From positions 10,486,724-10,550,723 of the forward strand of contig VCAZ01000006.1 in assembly GCA_005784505.1 (NCBI GenBank): a stretch of 64,000 nt of DNA, read 5' to 3'. The position numbers were made by a program, and so were the translations under genes. This DNA is from Bagarius yarrelli (lineage: Eukaryota; Chordata; Actinopteri; Siluriformes; Sisoridae). Within the stretch, counting starts at the first letter, position 1, and the number at the start of each line of letters is the position of its first letter. Below are positions 24,901-36,800 of the stretch, piece by piece. A model generated the notes under the pieces. It made no database searches. It was not told the origin of the DNA and saw only the letters and a list, made by a program, of their open reading frames with translations.

Positions 24901-26134
24901 TCATTATGCAAAAACTGTGAACCATAATATCAGACTCGCAACTCCAGTGCCAGTGCAAACCTTCAGGACACCATAGTAGTTGGAGCTGATTGATGACATA
25001 TGGTGTAAAGGCAAATTAAATACATTTTCAATTAAATTTTAATTGAAACTCTGTACTTACCTGGAATGAGCTCTTCAGTCACAGCGGCTCCACCAAGTAC
25101 ATTTCTGCGCTCTAGAACAGCGGTTTTTACACCTCCTTTCTGCAGATATGCAGACTGAAGAACAAAAGTTATGGTTTTCCACGGTTCAGACAAAGCCCAT
25201 ATTTTTTAAGTCACATTTACAGCTACTTACAGCAATCAGTCCATTGTGTCCTAAGCAAAAAACAGAAAGTTGTGTTTAGATTATTAGACCATTTTACTGA
25301 TCAGCAGTTTATTAATTTACTGTGCTCCAGGAGTGGGTTTTCCAAAATGCTGATTACTTAACGATTTAGGTTTGTAGGAATTTTACTTTATTAACATGTG
25401 TTTTCTAGAACCATACCTAATTAAAGTAAAACTTGTCTATTAGTTAAATGCAACATGATCCATATTTTATTTAATAGGAACTGCAGCTCTACTTAGAAAA
25501 GTCATGCTAATGTTTACTATACACACTGACAGAACACAATGAATACAGTAAAGAGACGTCCAGCTCTACTGCTCTTAGCTACGGGAATAAAACCCCAAGT
25601 TTCTGGAAAACAAAGGCATTGATGCTCCTGACAGACATTCATGTTCCTTGAATGGCTCTTTAATTACACAATGTACATCGATAAAGTTTTTGAACTTACC
25701 TATTTTGTCAATTAGGTATTAGGTGTGATTTATATGTTCCTAACACACAGGTGTGCTTACTTTTTATTCCTATTAAGTTTTATCTCTGCTAAAGTGGTAC
25801 AGTGGTATGCTCACCTCACAGTCAAGTATAAAAAGTTTTACTCGATTTGAACAGATTTGCATTAACACACTGTAGGTTTATTATCATCCCCAACTTATAA
25901 AATCTGTGTTGGTTAATCATTGCATTAGTTATAAACAGTGTGGCCTTTTTCTGTGCACACAGCCTGTCTGCCTCTAATAGTGGGAAAAGGCGCACACAGC
26001 ATTTACTCACCTCCCCCGATTATAAGCGCGTCGTACTGGGATTTGAGCGCAGTGCTGTAGCTGGACCTCCACCTCGACCCCACAATGTCGCGAGCTGCTG
26101 TGCGAAAGTGACCAGATCGCAAAGCTCCAGCCAT
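15973..26134 (-). CDS. pyroxd2: Pyridine nucleotide-disulfide oxidoreductase domain protein 2 (complete)
   Basis: Sixteen exons join in phase to 1740 nt, encoding 579 residues, close to the ~580 known for vertebrate PYROXD2: 26134-26011, 25250-25231, 25154-25061, 21990-21917, 21542-21387, 21261-21108, 20966-20905, 19322-19225, 19146-19005, 18927-18793, 18691-18619, 18492-18336, 16876-16722, 16575-16469, 16338-16218 and 16040-15973 (stop TGA). All borders are AG/GT. A basic, Ser/Arg-rich N-terminus (about residues 1-32) fits a mitochondrial targeting peptide. Residues 34-49 form the FAD-binding beta-alpha-beta motif (YDALIIGGGHNGLIAS, GxGxxG). Later landmarks are LERRNVLGGAAVTEE, FSRASYLLSLLRP, NQWFESEPLRATLATDSVIG, PSVLDPTLAPPGCHVVSFFT and the C-terminal flavin segment LYLCGSGSHPGGGVMGAAG. 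The family is phytoene-desaturase-like FAD oxidoreductases of the mitochondrial matrix; the physiological substrate is not established. I see no lesion in the gene. Confidence 0.97.
18032..18052. repeat. Short (AT)n microsatellite
   Basis: About ten AT repeats in the pyroxd2 intron between exons 18336 and 16876. Confidence 0.85.
20075..20565. repeat. Interspersed repeat, class undetermined
   Basis: Inside the pyroxd2 intron between exons 20905 and 19322, this block differs in composition from its AT-rich surroundings. It starts near 'tgtcacgtactgtggtgg' and ends near 'cgccatctggtggtcatgg' and 'accctgagacccttacaatg'. Sequence of this kind recurs in fish genomes. I found no intact open frame and cannot name the class. 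Confidence 0.45.
22000..25055. other. Third pyroxd2 intron, about 3.1 kb
   Basis: No exon is needed here: the flanking exons 25061 and 21990 join in phase. Around 22700-22815 lies a fragment of a common fish interspersed repeat ('ccagtgcctcgcagggc', a short CA run, 'ggacaattttagagtag'). A minus-strand open frame of 60 codons at 22374-22556 has no recognised family. Confidence 0.5.
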
Positions 26135-26745
26135 CGCAACAGCCAGTGTTTTGTAACCCGACCGTTAGCTGCACTGCACTACCACTTTCTGAACTTTACT
26201 CCACCCAGATCTCCACCCCCAAGAAAAGAGAAAAAAACAAAACTAGAGGGAAAAAACATAGTTTGAGTAGCTGAGCGTGTGTGAATCGGTATAATGAATC
26301 GAACAAACGAGTAACAGTAATATTAGATACCAAAGTAATTTATTTGGGGGGGAAATCACAAACTTAGAAGACCAGAATTGACTGAAAAAACCCTAGTAAT
26401 TCAGTAAATTGCTACCCTATATAGAAATCTGAAATATAGTAGTATCATATGTTCATTATGCAAATCATATGTTCAACACAGATACACACTTTGAAATGTA
26501 GAAACAACAATGAAAGCTCACATACATTCATGTTTGAATTTTACAGATATATACAAATATATACAAATATATGTCTAATACTTATATTACAAAATATTGC
26601 AAAAATGGCCATTTTCATATATGTTACAAATAGTGACACAAATATATGACATATATGGCTATAGAATGCATGTTCATATATGGGTATAGGATATTTATCT
26701 AGTATAATGAAACTATAGTGCTTAAAAAACCCACACCACTACATT
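26135..26745. promoter_or_regulatory. pyroxd2 upstream region
   Basis: The first ~100 bp upstream of the pyroxd2 ATG are moderately C-rich, without a clear TATA box. Further upstream (26290-26740) the sequence is AT-rich with repeated 'atatatacaaatat'-like phrases and nothing recognised. The promoter role is inferred from position only. Confidence 0.4.
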
Positions 26746-26749
26746 TACC

Positions 26750-26892
26750 TTTCTGGGATTTAGCAGATGCTTTTATCCAGAGCGACTTACATTTATCTCT
26801 TTTATACACCTGAGCAATTAGGGTTAGGGGAATCAAACCCTGATCTTTCAATTAGCAGTCCAACACCTTAACCACTGTGCTACCACTTTCTA
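26750..26892. repeat. SINE-like interspersed repeat, copy 2
   Basis: One of the best-preserved copies: 'gcagatgcttttatccagag', 'cgacttacatttatctcttt', then 'caccttaaccactgtgctac'. The same order of blocks is seen near 35.3 and 43.6 kb. Confidence 0.75.
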
Positions 26893-26929
26893 TAGACTAG
26901 AAAGTAAATTGCTGTTGCAACATAAGGTG

Positions 26930-27655
26930 CATAGTGTGCAACCAGCTGCAAACAGTGCAACAAAACAGTGCAAATAAACAATGCAAACATTACTCCAGAC
27001 AGTTCAAATAGACAATACAATACACTTTATACAGATACATAAAATAGCACCGACCAGAGTATGAGCTATATTGTGCAAATAGGGTAAAAAATAAGTATAG
27101 CAAAGTAGAAGCAGCATTAAAATTGGTGTCCAAAACAGCATTAAAGTGCTTGAACATAGATTTATACTGAATAAGTGTGTGTTTGCGTGTTAGTTGTATG
27201 TTAAGGAGCCTGATAAATGAAACTGTTACACATTCTGGTTGCAAAGGCCCGAATGCTACAGTACTCCTTCCGAATGGCAGAAGGGTAAAAAGTGAATGAG
27301 AGGGGTGGGGGTCTTCCACAATGCTGTTGGCTTTGTGGATGCAGCGTATGGTGTGAATGTCTGTGATAAAGTGAGGAAAGACTTTGCAGCTGTTCTCTCA
27401 GCTGTCCTCTTCTCAACTATCTGACTGTAGGGTCTTGCCATCCAAAACGGTGCAGGTCCCAAACCAGGCATTGATGCAGCTGCTCAGGATGATCTGAATG
27501 GTCTCTCTATAGAACATGGTCAGGATGGGGGGGGTGGGAGATGGGGGTTTCCTCAGCCTGTTGGGCTTTTCTTGCTGATGGAGCTGGTGAACAGGTGAGG
27601 TTTGCTGTCAGATGGACACCAAGGAATTGGTGTTTTTCTGTGCCTGTGTAATAGG
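26930..27655 (-). mobile_element. 5'-truncated LINE relic (reverse transcriptase C-terminus and 3' UTR)
   Basis: On the minus strand, frames at about 27480-27180 read like the extreme C-terminal region after the reverse-transcriptase domain of fish non-LTR elements: a Cys/Trp segment (SSCINAWFG), a block of basic residues, then HPSHSLFTLLPFGRS. Frameshifts break it. The tail (27050-26945) contains the 'gcaaataaaca' phrases also found at 5285-5400. The clade (L2, Rex1 or similar) is not settled. Confidence 0.7.
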
Positions 27656-28004
27656 GTTAATAAAACATTTCAAAATACACAAATAATAAAACAATAAAAA
27701 AATATTCTAACAGCTTAGAGCTTTATGAAACCAGTCTGATTTGATCAATTTTTAACATTTTGCAGGATATAAACCTAAGAAAAATAATCTTTATACAATG
27801 GAAATAGTATTTATTATAGTTTGGCTAGCTTCTGTCCACAAACACCAACCTTCCTCTGGAAAAGATGCCAGCTGGAGAAAATGACTGTCCAACTGTTCCA
27901 TAACAGATGTCGCAGGTAGGATTGTAGATATGCACTGGAATTGGACAACATCAATTTGTGATTGTAACAAAAAAATCAATAAATATAATCCAAAAATATA
28001 AAAA

Positions 28005-28075
28005 TAACAATGACAGCTGGGATAAGCTCCAGCAGATCCTCATGGCCGGAGAAAGGCACAGCAAATCTTGGATTG
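28005..28075 (-). repeat. Fragment of a common fish interspersed repeat
   Basis: The minus strand reads 'ctgctggagcttatcccagc', a phrase typical of a high-copy fish repeat. The fragment near 22700-22815 probably belongs to the same family. Only a remnant remains. Confidence 0.45.
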
Positions 28076-28521
28076 GAACACCAAAATAAATAAACATTCA
28101 TCCTTTTTTTAGTTATTTTTTTTTCTTTATAAACTATTGTGAAATTACATTTGTAAATTAAAAGCACTCACTGCAAAATCATATAGTATATATAGCTTAC
28201 TATAGCGGTACAGGGACAAACAGTTCAACTTTTTGTTAAAAGTCTCACAGATCCTTACACTTGACTGCTTTTTCTGCTTCAAACACAACTCTGAGATCAT
28301 TGTTCATTGCCTAATATATCCAACCTCTTGACAGGTGTCGTTGTTTTGAGATAATCAATGCTATTCACTTTACCTGTAAGCGGTTTTAATAGGATGGTTT
28401 ATCAGTGTATTTTAAACTAAGAACTGGGCGGTTATTCTATCATGCACAGAGCCTACAAGATCTACAATTTTTTTAGTCTTCACCATTGTCTAAAACAATG
28501 GTGTTACTGTTACTTCTACAT

Positions 28522-28667
28522 CAGGGGTGTCCAAACTCGGTCCTGGAGGGTTCTGCAGAGTGTAGCTCCAGCCCTAATCAAACTAGGTAAACTTAAAACT
28601 TAGGTAGGTTGTTGGTGCTAAACTCTGCAGGACTCCTGCCCTCGAGGACGGAGTTTGGACACCCCTG
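28522..28667. mobile_element. Palindromic MITE (hAT-like), copy 1
   Basis: The element begins CAGGGGTGTCCAAACTCGGT and ends with the near-complement, finishing GGACACCCCTG. Inner blocks 'gttctgcagagt' and 'actctgcaggac' also pair. Flanks are TCTACAT on the left and TCTAGAT on the right, a plausible 7-8-bp target duplication with one difference, as for hAT elements. No coding capacity. Confidence 0.75.
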
Positions 28668-28669
28668 TC

Positions 28670-30095
28670 TAGATCATCCTCATTGTTAGTTATTGTAATT
28701 GCTTAATAAGTTATAGTTAATTATTAAAGATATTTGGCTACAGTATATAGTCAGATGGTTAATAATTTCACATAATTATGTTTATAATGTTTATATAGTA
28801 AAATTTGACTTATTACTTATTATAGCATGAATGAAATTCCGACGTACTACATCCGTCAAGTTCATATTGTCACGTGACATACGATGTCACAAGAGCGCTA
28901 ATTTGAAGTTGGATGATTTTTAATTGAATGATATTAAAAATAATTGCAATTTAACTATAAGTAAAAACGTTTTTAAAGCCCTTGAAAACTTGGACATTTT
29001 TTGCATACTGCAATTCGCATAGGATTCGAACGTACTACTCGTCTCGCATACTCCGTTTCGCCCACTACATAGTATGGAAGTAGTGTTTGGGACGGGGTCT
29101 ATATGTTGGCGTGTCATTCTGCAGTATGTCCACTAAGAGGCAGTGCTGTTCAATAAATGATTAGCCAAAACATGCTATGCGAATTTCATACAGCAGGTGG
29201 TGAAAAAACTCTACACTTCTGGGATTCTATGGACTTCTAGGACGTGTTATTACCTTTCGGGTGATGTAATAACAATATCTATAAAACCCTAACAAAAATG
29301 TTATACATAGAAAATAGGAAAACTTTGTAATCGAGGTGCAGGATTTATCATAAATTAAAACTATTATTAATTTCTTATTATTTAATACATCCGTTCACCG
29401 TTAGTCTATGATAAATTAATTAAAAATCTAGTAATTCCAAGTAAATAAATAAAAACGATTCATCATAGACTAATGTGCTTTTTAAATGTTAAAATTTAGC
29501 ATCAGAAAAATGCAAAAAAATGACATTGGTATTATCTCTTCTCTCACACACTTATTACTATTATTATTATTATTATTGAATCATCACTTCAAACCTATTA
29601 TCTTATCATAACATGAATGTAGGGTTACTTATATTATTATATTATGTGAGTGGAGTCTTGACATGATTTGTCTTATTTGTAACTAGTTAAAAAAATAGGA
29701 ATAGCTCATACTCCATTTTAAAATAAATCACATTAATAACTTGTTGCATAAGAAGAAAGTAGGATAGTGTCATTAAAAACTTTCAATATATTTCAGAAGA
29801 AGAGCGCGTTTGTGAGTGGATCCACTCTGCCAGTGGAAATCATCTTGACTGAAGAGCCGGCTGTAAGAGTTCATAAGTGCTCCTGTATTCGTGTTAATGA
29901 GATAAGAGGTAATATATCAAAGATATTACTGATGGGACTGTATACGGCTTTCAGAAGCATACCCTAAAACAGGATATTAGTGGTTTGCAGCATTTCACTT
30001 AAGTAACAGTAAATAATCAAACATTGAAAGTAGAGGTTGGAGAGGAGTAAGTCAATTAAGTTTGGGTTTAATCTACATCATGTAAATTGCTTTGA
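28670..30095. other. Spacer between pyroxd2 and slc25a28, first part
   Basis: AT-rich, no gene seen. At 28835-29160 there is a patch rich in 'gcatac', 'cgtacta' and 'tagtatggaagtag' phrases that looks like a decayed interspersed repeat. A short ATT triplet run is at 29556-29577. Confidence 0.45.
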
Positions 30096-30099
30096 AGCA

Positions 30100-30620
30100 G
30101 AATTCAATCTCCTTTAACTTTTACTTGTTTTGCTTATGCTGTGAAAAACAATGCCAGATTTCTTTTATCGATTCTAATGCTCCCAACAAGAGAAATGAAG
30201 CAGACCTCAATTAGCCGTATTGAATTTCGTAACACCTCTTTCAGTGTACATAATATGGGAATTAGGGACATGGATGAAAGATCATCCACCGTAGCGCCTA
30301 GCTCCTAGCTCCTTCTTTGCTTAAAGGAATGCATCCAGTCAACACACAATCAACATTAATTAGATCAAGTCTGGGAAATTTTCTTATTGTAAGCGAAAAT
30401 TAACACTTCATTCCCTTGGTCGGCAGAAATTCAACACTCCAGCTTTAATGGCAAGAGTCAATCAAAATGGGCATCATTTGAAAAGGACTCCATTTTAAAC
30501 CTGATTAGTCGAGCTCATTATCGAGCAACTCAGATCATTTCCAGCTGAAACATCAGAGCAGAAACACTAATTATGGATTTTTAGGCCACAGGCAAGCAGC
30601 ATCAACCTAAAGATCTTTTT
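30100..30620. other. Candidate conserved non-coding element
   Basis: This block is less AT-rich than its flanks, lacks tandem or transposon structure, and is dense in homeodomain-type and GATA/GATT cores ('acctgattagtcgagctcat', 'aaacactaattatgg'). No frame is open over a useful length. It lies in the divergent spacer upstream of slc25a28. Conservation is an inference. Confidence 0.3.
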
Positions 30621-30649
30621 AATACTTGTTCAGTGTGTAATCAGATCTG

Positions 30650-33535
30650 GTAATGTGTGTACGTATTATAATGCCAAATCATAGGGCATTTTCACTTCAG
30701 TGGTTAACCTGTGGCTGTATTTTGTTTCTGGTACAAACCCTTTGTTATGTCCACATGCAGTATTTATGTTTCGTTTATCCTTTCCATGTCCACACATGTT
30801 GAATTTTTGCATATATATTTTAATCCTTGTTCAATTTATTGTAATAGTGTATTAACACATCAGCTTAAATTAAAAAATAATGTCTTATTTGCCAAAGAAT
30901 GTTGGTTATATATGCTTAATAATTTAAATAATGTCCAATCATTATTTTCATAACAGTGTGTATAACTTACGTGTAACTTTATTACTGTACACTGCAACCA
31001 ATTATTTAAATGTTTTATATACATTTTTATAAGGCATCAATTAAAATAGCAGGATTTTAGAGCATTGATGTGGCTGAAGCAAATAACATTGTCTATGTCT
31101 ATAAATATTCATGTTCAGAAAATCCTGTCATCTTACATGTTTTGTTAGCTGAGACTTTTTCCTACAAATACAATTCTATTATAAATAATATTGCCTTCAA
31201 AAAATAACATTTAAGATTTGGACCGTAATTTCAAGAATCAGTGATATTTGTTTGTCCCCTAATAACTACTTTTTGTTTTACTATATATAGTAAAATGACA
31301 CACAAAGACTGTACATGTCAATAAATACACTCAACAGTGAAAATTACAGAAAAGTGCTATGAAAACATAAAAATTACACGAGTATGTATTTATGTATGTA
31401 TCTGTTGCGCTTATGTAGTTGCCCCTGAGCTCTACAAAATAAGTCTGCTAATGTTAGTGTAAAAGGACTATCTCTAATGTCTTTATGTCTATATAGTATG
31501 TATATGTAAAGCTATATAGTGCATGTGTATATTTGTGCATGCATTAGTCAATCGGCAAAAAATCCTGTAAGTAACTTATATTTACCATTAAATCGAATCG
31601 AATGGATTTGATGCTTGTTTACCCTCCTGCGAAACAGGTTCCATAATCAGACACACGATAAGCTATAGCAATAATTAGTAAGGCTGTAGCAATAACAAAA
31701 TACTACAACATTAGAAAATTACTGCAGATAAATTGCTTCAAGTGCTATGATGTTTTGTTTTTTTAAATTTAAAAACATTGGAGAATGAATTCCATTCATC
31801 AACATCTAGCATTGGCAGTTGGGCTCGTAAAACAAGTATTTTGAAGTACAAACCGAAATGTAAGATCTAAAACAAAAGCTAAATCTAATGCAAATCCAAA
31901 TAAAGACAAATTAAAGTATTTATATTATACACTACACTCGAGTAAAGTAAATAATAATCAAAGTAAAAGATAACATGTAAAGATAATAACCTAAAATATG
32001 CACAAGTATTTTTAAACCATTTCTAAACATGCACACAAAGCCTTACTCCAGTAACTGTGTGACAACTCTTTTAAGGCCAACACGTATTGTTTATTGCTTA
32101 GCTATTTAGAAATACATAATTAAAGCACTAAATAGTTTGGTTAGTATAATATCACTACCTCACAAGTAGATAAGAGAATAAATATTTGGAGTAAGTGAAC
32201 TAATTGCTTTATAGGAAACTTTTGCTTTTAATTACTGGTAAATATTTAATAAAAAATCAATTGGACTGCTCACAATACTTTGAATTAGACACATAACATT
32301 AAATCACCATTTCAGAGTCTTTCTTAAAAACATTACCTAAATACTTTTTAGAAACACTATACTGCCATCCTCTTGAAGCTCTTAATTCCTGGTAGCATGG
32401 ATTCCACAGAAAGGGGAGCGTTTTTTCTAAGATTCTGGTCCATGTTTACATATTTGCATTACACAATCACTGCAGATTTTTTATAAACTTTTTTCTGTTT
32501 TCCAATGAACAGTTTTCCTGAGTCATTGGCTACTCTATGAAGCTACTTGTGCTTTATGGCATAATGCATTTATCATGTTATTATATTATTATTATATTAA
32601 CAAACTGTTACAAGAAAACATTCCTCCTTAACCAACAGGTTGTGTTTATACATTTACGTTTTAGGCTGAAAATTACTCATATGTGTAGCTCAGTAAAATG
32701 TAGATTCATTATTCTAGATTTTTTTTTTCATGTTTGGACTGGCCAGTTTTGATAAGCCTGTGCCTATTGCAGTCTCAGCTTCTGTTGATTTACTGACAGA
32801 TATAAAACGTATGGATTGTGGTATCTGAGATACTGTAGCCTTACTGTCATCCCCAACCATTCTAGAAATTCTCTGCTGACCTCTCGCACAACAAGATATA
32901 TCTGACGCTTACGGTATTTTTTTATTGTCTTATTCTGATTAAACTCTTAACTCTTAAGACATAAATATCACAGGAGTTGGAGAAATACACACACACATAC
33001 ACACACACACCAACAATTAACACACAAGTCAAAATCACCTTCCCTTATTGTAAAGTTTGTGACTTATATGTGTAGGATTTTAATAGTTTCAAGGCATTTG
33101 GATGTCACACAGTTAAATGGCATGAATGTATTAATGTCTGGCTGTTCCTAATAAAGTAAAAGTTCTTAGTAGGTGTACATTTATAGTGCAATTATCTTAC
33201 ATCAATTTACTGGCATTATAGCTATAGTGTTTCACATCTATGTAATATTATTTGCTATTATTTTGCTACGTATGTATTTAAGTAAATAGTGTAAGGGGAG
33301 TTATAAAAACAAATGTTGTTTTTATAAGAGAACAATATCTTTAAGAGTGAACGAGTTATTAATAGCTGAAAATAAATCTATATGGCCGACTAAATTTTTT
33401 TTACAAAAAAATCTCATCAGTCTTAAAGTATTTATTTGTTTTGCCTTATTTGTCGTAATTAAGAAAAAAGATAACAATTTGTATGGTAATTAAATGCAAA
33501 TTAAATGAAAAAACGTTTCTGGGAACGATACTTCT
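30650..33535. other. Spacer between pyroxd2 and slc25a28, second part
   Basis: Strongly AT-rich; no exon, RNA gene or named repeat seen. Contains a short (CA)n run at about 32989-33010. Confidence 0.45.
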
Positions 33536-33579
33536 CATGTAGGTTTCAGTTCCTTTCTGACACTATTTGATTGACATTG

Positions 33580-33780
33580 TTCTTATCCAATCACAGAGCA
33601 GAAACTCAGCTGGACCGTGGCACTTCCGTCCGCGGCCTGTACGTCCTGTCATCCCGCGCTACGCACTTTCACGCTCGTGCGTTACCGTTTGCCCTTTCCA
33701 GCCCAGGCATGGAGATGTCCAGCGTGTAAACATATGGACAGAGCGAATAAAGCCGTCGGATGTTTTTAAAATAATACATT
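33580..33780 (+). promoter_or_regulatory. CpG-rich promoter of slc25a28
   Basis: The sequence changes abruptly to G+C- and CpG-rich just before the slc25a28 start. A CCAAT box lies at 33587-33591 and an ETS-like CACTTCCG at 33621-33628. No TATA box is evident. This fits a CpG-island promoter of a widely expressed gene. The transcription start itself cannot be read. Confidence 0.65.
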
Positions 33781-33811
33781 GTTAACCAGAGGACTTTGTG
33801 TCTGGTTGCAA

Positions 33812-36800
33812 ATGGAAGCCGATGGTTTGGTTCGCAGGAGGCGGATGAGCGCGGAGCCACCTGGTGGAGATGGCGCGGTGGCAGGAGCTTCCGCCGGGGC
33901 TGAAGTGCGCTGGCTGGGAGGCAGGATCTGGGCTCTGTCTGAGGGTATAATGGGCACTCTGTCACCGCGGATAGGAAGTGAGTTGGATTTCAACACTGTG
34001 CCGCTGCATGGGTCTCAGGAGGTCACGGAGATTTCAGAACCAGACTACGAAGGTCTGCCTCAAGGAGCTTCAACCAGCACTTACATGTTAGCCGGGGCCG
34101 TGGCGGGGATCATGGAGCACTGCCTCATGTTTCCTATCGACTGCGTGAAGGTGAGTTAGCGATTAGCTTCGATCAGATTCGAGCGAATATGTTTAGATAC
34201 TTTGTGTTCTCTGGTATGCCATATCCAGCTATGGAGTCGTAGTTATTTTGTCAGGTAAGTGACTCTGCTAGTCAACAGTTGAAACATTTTATTTTCGGAT
34301 ATTTGTTTTAGCTAACGAGTGAAGGTTAGAAAGTTTAACTTGGCCTGACATGCGCGCAATATATAACTTTTAGGCTTAATTTATTTCTGGTTATATAGTT
34401 TGTTACAAAAGCTAACCTTTAAACAAAAGTAATCAGAGCCGGAATAACGTAACCAGCCTGAGTTAGCTAACTTAGTTACCAACTTCTGCTAACGTTACTA
34501 TCCACACCTCCTTCCATTTGCTGTGCTAGCCGGCTAAACTTGTTAGCATATATTTGCAGGTTTAATAATATTTTGTTACATGCAGATATATAACGTTCTT
34601 TATTACCGTTTTGTTTAGGTTCTATTTGTTTCGTTGTAAAATTATGCTTTCGTTTCCTGTAAGCAGCGACACACCACAAGGTCACACACGCATGGACTCC
34701 TGTAACGTCGAGTAACAGCGGCCACCCTTTTATATGCCTCCATTTCGTTTCTACTTGAGGTTTATTCAGACATGAACACTTCTGTACATCTTTTTTTGCC
34801 AACATTCTGTGAAACACCATAGTTATGTAATGAACTTGTGCCCAGTGTTTAAATACAAGCTCAGGATTAAGTCTGTGTACTTTACACACAACTGGATGCA
34901 CATCATACTGTGAAGTTGACATTCTTGATCCACTGCATCCAGTGTGTCTGGGGCATCAGAGGTGATACAAATAAAATAAACTCTATATTTAAGAACATCT
35001 AACAGTAGTGACAACTGCAAAGTGAAACATTGGTTTATATGATTGTAATTGTTTGGATAAACTTCGGGAAGCTTTTCCTTAAGGAGACACATGTTGTGTA
35101 TTTAGGTAACATGATCTGCTATTGCTCTCTTTTTTTTTAATGCGAAATGTTTATAGTTTTTATAATGTAATATCAATTTTATAATATAATGATTTACAGA
35201 TGTTTTGCTTTTACTTACATTCACGTTTGCAGCACTGGGTAGACGTCTTTATCCAGAATGACTTACATTTATCTCATCTATACAACTGAGCAATTGGGTG
35301 TTAGGGACCCAACAGTGGCAACTTGGTGGTGCTGGGGACTTGAACCCAGATCTTTCAGTTAGTAATCCAATGCTTAACCTTTGAGCCACCACCTTCCTGT
35401 CAGAGGCATTCTTGCTGTTTAATCAGGAGGTCAGCCAAACCACTGGGGTCGGTACTCGGCTCAATTAAATTCTGTTACCTTAAAAAGACAATCATTTTTA
35501 GTATTTTTACTCTTTCTCCTATGTTGCATGTAGGTATGCTTACATTTAGCGCACTTATTCAGAATCCTGCTGCACCACACACATACAGTACAGCCATAAA
35601 CTTATCAAAAGAAAGATGAGAATTATTCATAATAGTTTTTTTATTGCACAACAATGCTAGGTGATTTCCTTAGAATCTGAAATTAGGATGAGATGTGAAA
35701 ACACAGACAAAACTGTGCAAAAAATTTATTAAAGAAGGTGAGGCAATATAATGTGCAGTTAGTTGGGTTTTTGAGTAACCGGGAAACTATGACTTCAAAA
35801 TAATATAATTTAAAAAAAAAACCACATGGTTTTGTGATGACGAGACACATCATTCAGGGAACTGTCTTCTGCTTCTGCACTTCCTGTTCTCTTTTATTCT
35901 TGCCCACACATGCACAGTCATGTAAAGTAAATTACATGGATGATTACCAATATGTTTACAGTTGTTGAGACAGAATATCCCATGTCCCAGTCGGTCAGTT
36001 AGAGCAAGGAAAGACTTTTCTGTTTGTAGTTAATGATTGAATTAATAACCCTTATTCTTAAGCAAAAATACTAGTAGGGTCAGTGCATCTGGACTTGGCA
36101 GAATGACTTTAAGAGGTCTCATGAGACAAAGCATGTTTTCATTTGGTGTCATTATCAGATGTTGAGCTGTTCTTAAGTTGAAGCTGCTTTTGGAGAGTTC
36201 ATCATTGATTCATGAATGAAGAGGCAAAGCTCTAAAACCATGGGTGGGCAATCTCAGCCATGGAGGGCCGGTGGCCTGCAGAGTTTAGCTCCAACTTTCC
36301 TCAACACACCTAAATAAGTTTCAAGTCCACCTAGCAAGAGCTTGATTAGGTGATTCATGTGTGTTTGATTAGGGTTTTAGCTAAATTCTGCAGGACACCG
36401 GCCCTCCAGGCCCGAGTTTGGACACCCCCTGTCTTAAACTCCATTGAACTGTAAACAAATTGTTTACTGTTGTAGCAAAAAAAAATATTTTATAAGTTAT
36501 ATATAAAGCTATAAGTTATAAAGGATTGCGGTTTAAAGTTGTATATAAATTTCTATACACACTGCTGTTGATGAGAACATTCGTTATTGGAATCCTACCG
36601 CTTGGTGACACAATATTAGTTTACTAGGACTAAAAGTATGCGTCTGATTTGAGCTTCACTTCATGTGTGTTTATTCTAGTAGAAATATCTGCTGCTTTTA
36701 CACACAACATTGTGCTTGTGATGCAGCAAAACTTGCCCCAATGTCCCTACTTTATTTACATTTCTGGCATTTTCAGGTGCCCTTATTTAGAGGGACTTTT

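Noticed and set aside
33779..33811. Upstream in-frame ATG for slc25a28 at 33779, adding 11 residues
   Set aside because: The extra residues look like 5' UTR sequence, and the MEADG start at 33812 leads straight into the Arg-rich N-terminus; 33812 preferred, not proven.
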